The position numbers and the translations under genes are program-made. 64,000 bases of DNA from Syngnathus acus. Taxonomy: Eukaryota > Chordata > Actinopteri > Syngnathiformes > Syngnathidae. The stretch spans positions 10,636,967-10,700,966 of the forward strand of contig NC_051091.1 of the NCBI RefSeq assembly GCF_901709675.1. Direction: 5' to 3'. The notes under the pieces were generated by a model. It was not told the origin of the DNA and did not search any database. It saw only the letters and a program-made list of their open reading frames with translations. Below, in pieces: positions 60,902 to 64,000 of this stretch (position 1 is its first letter; the number at the start of each line of letters is the position of its first letter).

Positions 60902-63576
60902 TGCGACAGGACCCCGAAATACACACAGAGGAAAGAATGAAACCTGAATGTAAAAAAGCAGGTGCATTCAAGAGCAGGAAAGACATGTTTGGATAGAAAG
61001 CACATCCACGTTTCAGAAATATTGAGTCACGTTAACCGAGGTAGTTGGTATACGAGTTGACTCGAGAAAAACAACCTTCAGTCAGAATTTGGATAACTGT
61101 TGTTCAAACGTTCCACGAGCTGTTGAGTAATAGACTGGAGTTTTCTGGAACTATCCCTGCCTCTAATAACTGGAGAGAGCATTTTGAAAGCAGCTTCCGT
61201 TGCTGCAATGCGACCGGGCCTGAAGTGCAGAGGAAGGGGCTCCTCCTGTTACCAGAACGCCACCTGATGTTACAACAACTCCTCATGTCAAATGACCTGA
61301 ACATTTGTGTCATGTCAAGTATGTGTCAAGCCTGAGTAAACTATGTCTACAATATTCAGCGGGGAAAGGAGACCCGAGCAGCGTATCGATTTTGTCCCCC
61401 TGCCGTTTACTGGGGTCAGAAATACACCGGAGGCCAAAATCCAGATGCGATTTGACCGGATTAACCTGTTTAGGATTTCACAATCGGGAGAAAAAAATAG
61501 CACAGAAAGCAGCAGATAGTTTTTTGTGGATGTGGCATCACCTGGGCAGTGTCACAGATGAGCAATCCTCCGCATAATGTCGGTGTGATGAGTGAGAATA
61601 CTAACCCCGCCCCTCCACCCCTGTGTAAAAACTCATTCCTTGTCTCCTGTGAGGCATATTTATGCACAGCAATGACAGCTGCTAGGAAACAAAGCCCTAA
61701 AACAACAGGAAGCACGGGGGCATCGGTCGGAGCCAAACTGCACCAAGCAGGCATACCGTTGCCATCCACCCCTGGCTGCCCCCGGGTTTGTTGACTACGT
61801 TCGGCGGGCCGAGGGGGACGGGAAGCAATATGATCCTTGATAATGAACCCCAGGGGCTTGTGCTTCCTCTTGCAACAGGTGCAAAGACAGTTCATCCTGG
61901 CACTCAACCACCGGAGCACTTACAGGCAGTGGGATTAAAACAAACCGCACGTGGCCATGCAGGGTGCGGAACTACTTCAGATCATCAAGCCAACAAAAAA
62001 GGGCGATATGGAGTCTATTGGGGTTTCTTCCTTTTCATATTGTTCCACGTAAGATTTGATTCATAGGTATCCTGACAGCATTTCAGACTCCTAGTCCATT
62101 GGTGTCACTGTGGGTAGAATCTGCCCGACTGTACCTTGTTGTGGAAACTCGTCGATTTTTCCAGGTATCTTTTTCTGAAGCTAAATTGATACATGGCCAG
62201 GAACAACCTGCTTTCGAAATGGTCTAAACATTCAGGCTAATGTTGTCCAAAATAGCTTTTCCAATGCCAAACAAGACCACAGTCAAGGAACCCAACTGGT
62301 GTCCTTCTTGGTACAACCCACTCTAATACATGATGGCCGGGTATTGGACTCTAATGTATCCTTCCTAAGGCTAAAGATGTACATGGGCAAGAAGGAGTCT
62401 TTACAATTATCCATTTGTGTGTTTATGTCGAAAGTATAATGTACTACCCCGTTGAACAGTAGCCAACTGTACACTACTGCAATGCAAACATTCCACTTTA
62501 TAAGGTCAAGGAACCTTTTTCACGGGCAGAAAGCATACAGTGTAAAGAACCAGGGGTTGTCAGCCTTCTCGGGACTATTCCAGGTAGATGGTTCAGCAAA
62601 CTCTGAGACTAATCATGAGCTCGAGTTTAACTCGCACAGAGATGGGGAAACTCCGAGTATCCAGTTCCAGAACAGCTGATATGAATTGGGTCAATCAACT
62701 CCGAGTCGGTTAACCTCGAGTTAAGTGCATGCACGGCCAGTTCAAAAAGTCATCATCGATTGTGCACTGATACCTTGAGTCGTCATGGTAACCATGGAGA
62801 AGAAAACCCGATCTGCATATTTGACACTCATTGAATTGGAGGTTTTAATGACATTGTACGATGATTACAAACCCGTTCTCATGAAAAAGAGCATAAAATA
62901 AATAAATAGAAGTATAGGCTACCATCTTTGGATCAGTCCGTGGGTTTCAATCTATTTAAAATCGTGATTGATCAGGTATAAGAATTATTTATTCCTACAG
63001 CTTTTTGGCTCGGGTCTTGGATCAGTATAATACATTTTGTTCTCAAGAAATGGCGATGAAGTTACAAACCGCACACAGTGAACTAGTTTGTGCAGCGATT
63101 TAAGAATACGTCATGTATTTACTGTTTTTGTGGTCTACAAATGTTTTACATGTACCAATTTACTCTCTTTAAAACTACGTTAGTGTAGTAGTAAAGCCAT
63201 ATTAGGAAAACGGAAGACCGTTGTAAACCGGAGACACCTTGTAAGTAGGAGTTCGGAGACACCCTGTAAATAGGAGTTCTCGGAGGTACCTGTTCCTATT
63301 TTCCCCCGGGGCTAAAAATGAGCAGGTGTACTCCCAAGTTCTAAAAGTCAAATGTCACAGATACAGAAGCACATAATTTGGTAGAACCACCCCAGCAGCA
63401 TGTACCATACCCCCAAAAAGATGGTGAAAACCCTCTCTGGGTAATGTGACAGAAATTCAGGCGCGCTCTGTCTTGCAGAAAGAGAGAGAGAGAGAGAAGT
63501 AGAAAGAGAGAAGGAGTTGCCGCCCCCGCTGCACGACACCCCTGCAACGGTTTCCAAGCAACCATACCCGCTTTAC
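60902..63576 (-). other. errfi1 first intron (inferred) or upstream DNA
   Basis: 2.7 kb without supported exons. The 62560-62870 stretch contains recurring CTCCGAGT/CTCGAGTTAA words that suggest an interspersed element. Near 63225-63285 a short direct repeat occurs (gtaagtaggagttcggagac and gtaaataggagttctcggag). A GA run lies at 63479-63500. Confidence 0.4.
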
Positions 63577-63720
63577 CTGTGCGGCAAGCACACAATAGCG
63601 CACACCCCCTCGCTTTACCGGATTGAGACAATCGTGTTTAAAAGCCCTCTAGCAGCTGGGCTGAGTCATGCCACTCAACACACGCCATACACGCACACGT
63701 TTATATGATTTGGCCACACG
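63577..63720 (-). promoter_or_regulatory. errfi1: Candidate errfi1 promoter and non-coding first exon
   Basis: On the minus strand, TATAAAC at 63705-63699 is followed about 30 bp later by an AP-1 site (TGACTCA, 63668-63662) and, at 63577, a good CAG|GTAAAG donor. Together these could form a TATA promoter and a first exon of about 95 nt spliced to 60900. A CRE-like site (TTACGTGA) lies upstream near 63844-63852. This assembly is inference. Confidence 0.3.
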
Positions 63721-64000
63721 CACGCACGCGCAATGAGGATGCGCAAGTCATTAAAATTAAACCCTAAAAATTATAAACAGCGCATACAAGGATGCTTGCA
63801 GCGAGGTTTGAGTAGTGTAAATATTAAAATAAACCAGCCAGTGTCACGTAAACAACGGCATGTTATGCTTTATGCATCTCTTGTTGTATCATTATGGGAT
63901 TATTTTAAGGCGGTTTGTTATTGTGACTTGGACGGACGCTCGTGATTGACTGTCCCGATCAGTCCCAAAATTATAATCGCTATAAAAAAAAAAAAAATAG
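63721..64000. other. Window end, upstream of errfi1
   Basis: AT-rich sequence with CACG-rich words at 63711-63731 and an A run near the end. No exon recognised. Confidence 0.4.

Noticed and set aside
61470-61919. 149-codon minus-strand frame upstream of errfi1
   Set aside because: It has a hydrophobic stretch but no family resemblance, and its position is inside the presumed first intron of errfi1.

Overview
This is a vertebrate nuclear genome window, almost certainly from a teleost fish. Short coding exons sit between standard GT..AG introns, long AT-rich non-coding stretches and CA/GT microsatellites, and I recognise several teleost-type interspersed repeats. Three of the four genes have clear vertebrate orthologues. 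There are no bacterial, plasmid or viral genes. The species cannot be named from the sequence.

Layout. (1) 1-23,760, plus strand: the 3' half of a pax7 gene, entered inside an intron. Five coding exons carry the paired-class homeodomain, the Ser/Pro/Thr-rich transactivation region and the C-terminal OAR motif, followed by a 3'UTR of about 1.8 kb. Its introns are large (6.5 and 12.4 kb) and hold a LINE fragment, a decayed tandem repeat and several non-repetitive blocks that may be regulatory. (2) 23,760-43,940: about 20 kb with no gene I can recognise. It contains retroelement tails, a complete 412-bp terminal-inverted-repeat element, and candidate conserved non-coding blocks that could serve pax7. 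(3) 43,950-45,420, plus: mrps16, a mitochondrial ribosomal protein gene with an ETS/YY1-type promoter. (4) 46,366-54,732, plus: a membrane mucin of MUC3/12/17 architecture (signal peptide, PTS repeats, EGF, SEA, EGF, transmembrane segment, short tail). Its main exon holds fifteen 174-bp units, and intron 1 carries a hAT-type MITE with a perfect 8-bp target duplication. (5) 55,139 to about 63,700, minus: errfi1 (MIG6/RALT), the feedback inhibitor of ErbB receptors, convergent with the mucin gene and separated from it by a 150-bp GT microsatellite.

The genes do not form a pathway. Linkage of pax7 to errfi1 resembles human 1p36, where PAX7 and ERRFI1 both lie, which supports ancestral synteny; I cannot tell the a copy from the b copy of the teleost duplication. 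Exon phases agree across every predicted junction of all four genes, so those models are firm. 5' ends, 3'UTR limits and enhancer calls are weaker. The least ordinary features are the mucin array, whose repeat unit appears to span an intron/exon junction; a diverged duplicate of a SEA exon inside that gene; and the two intact non-autonomous transposons.
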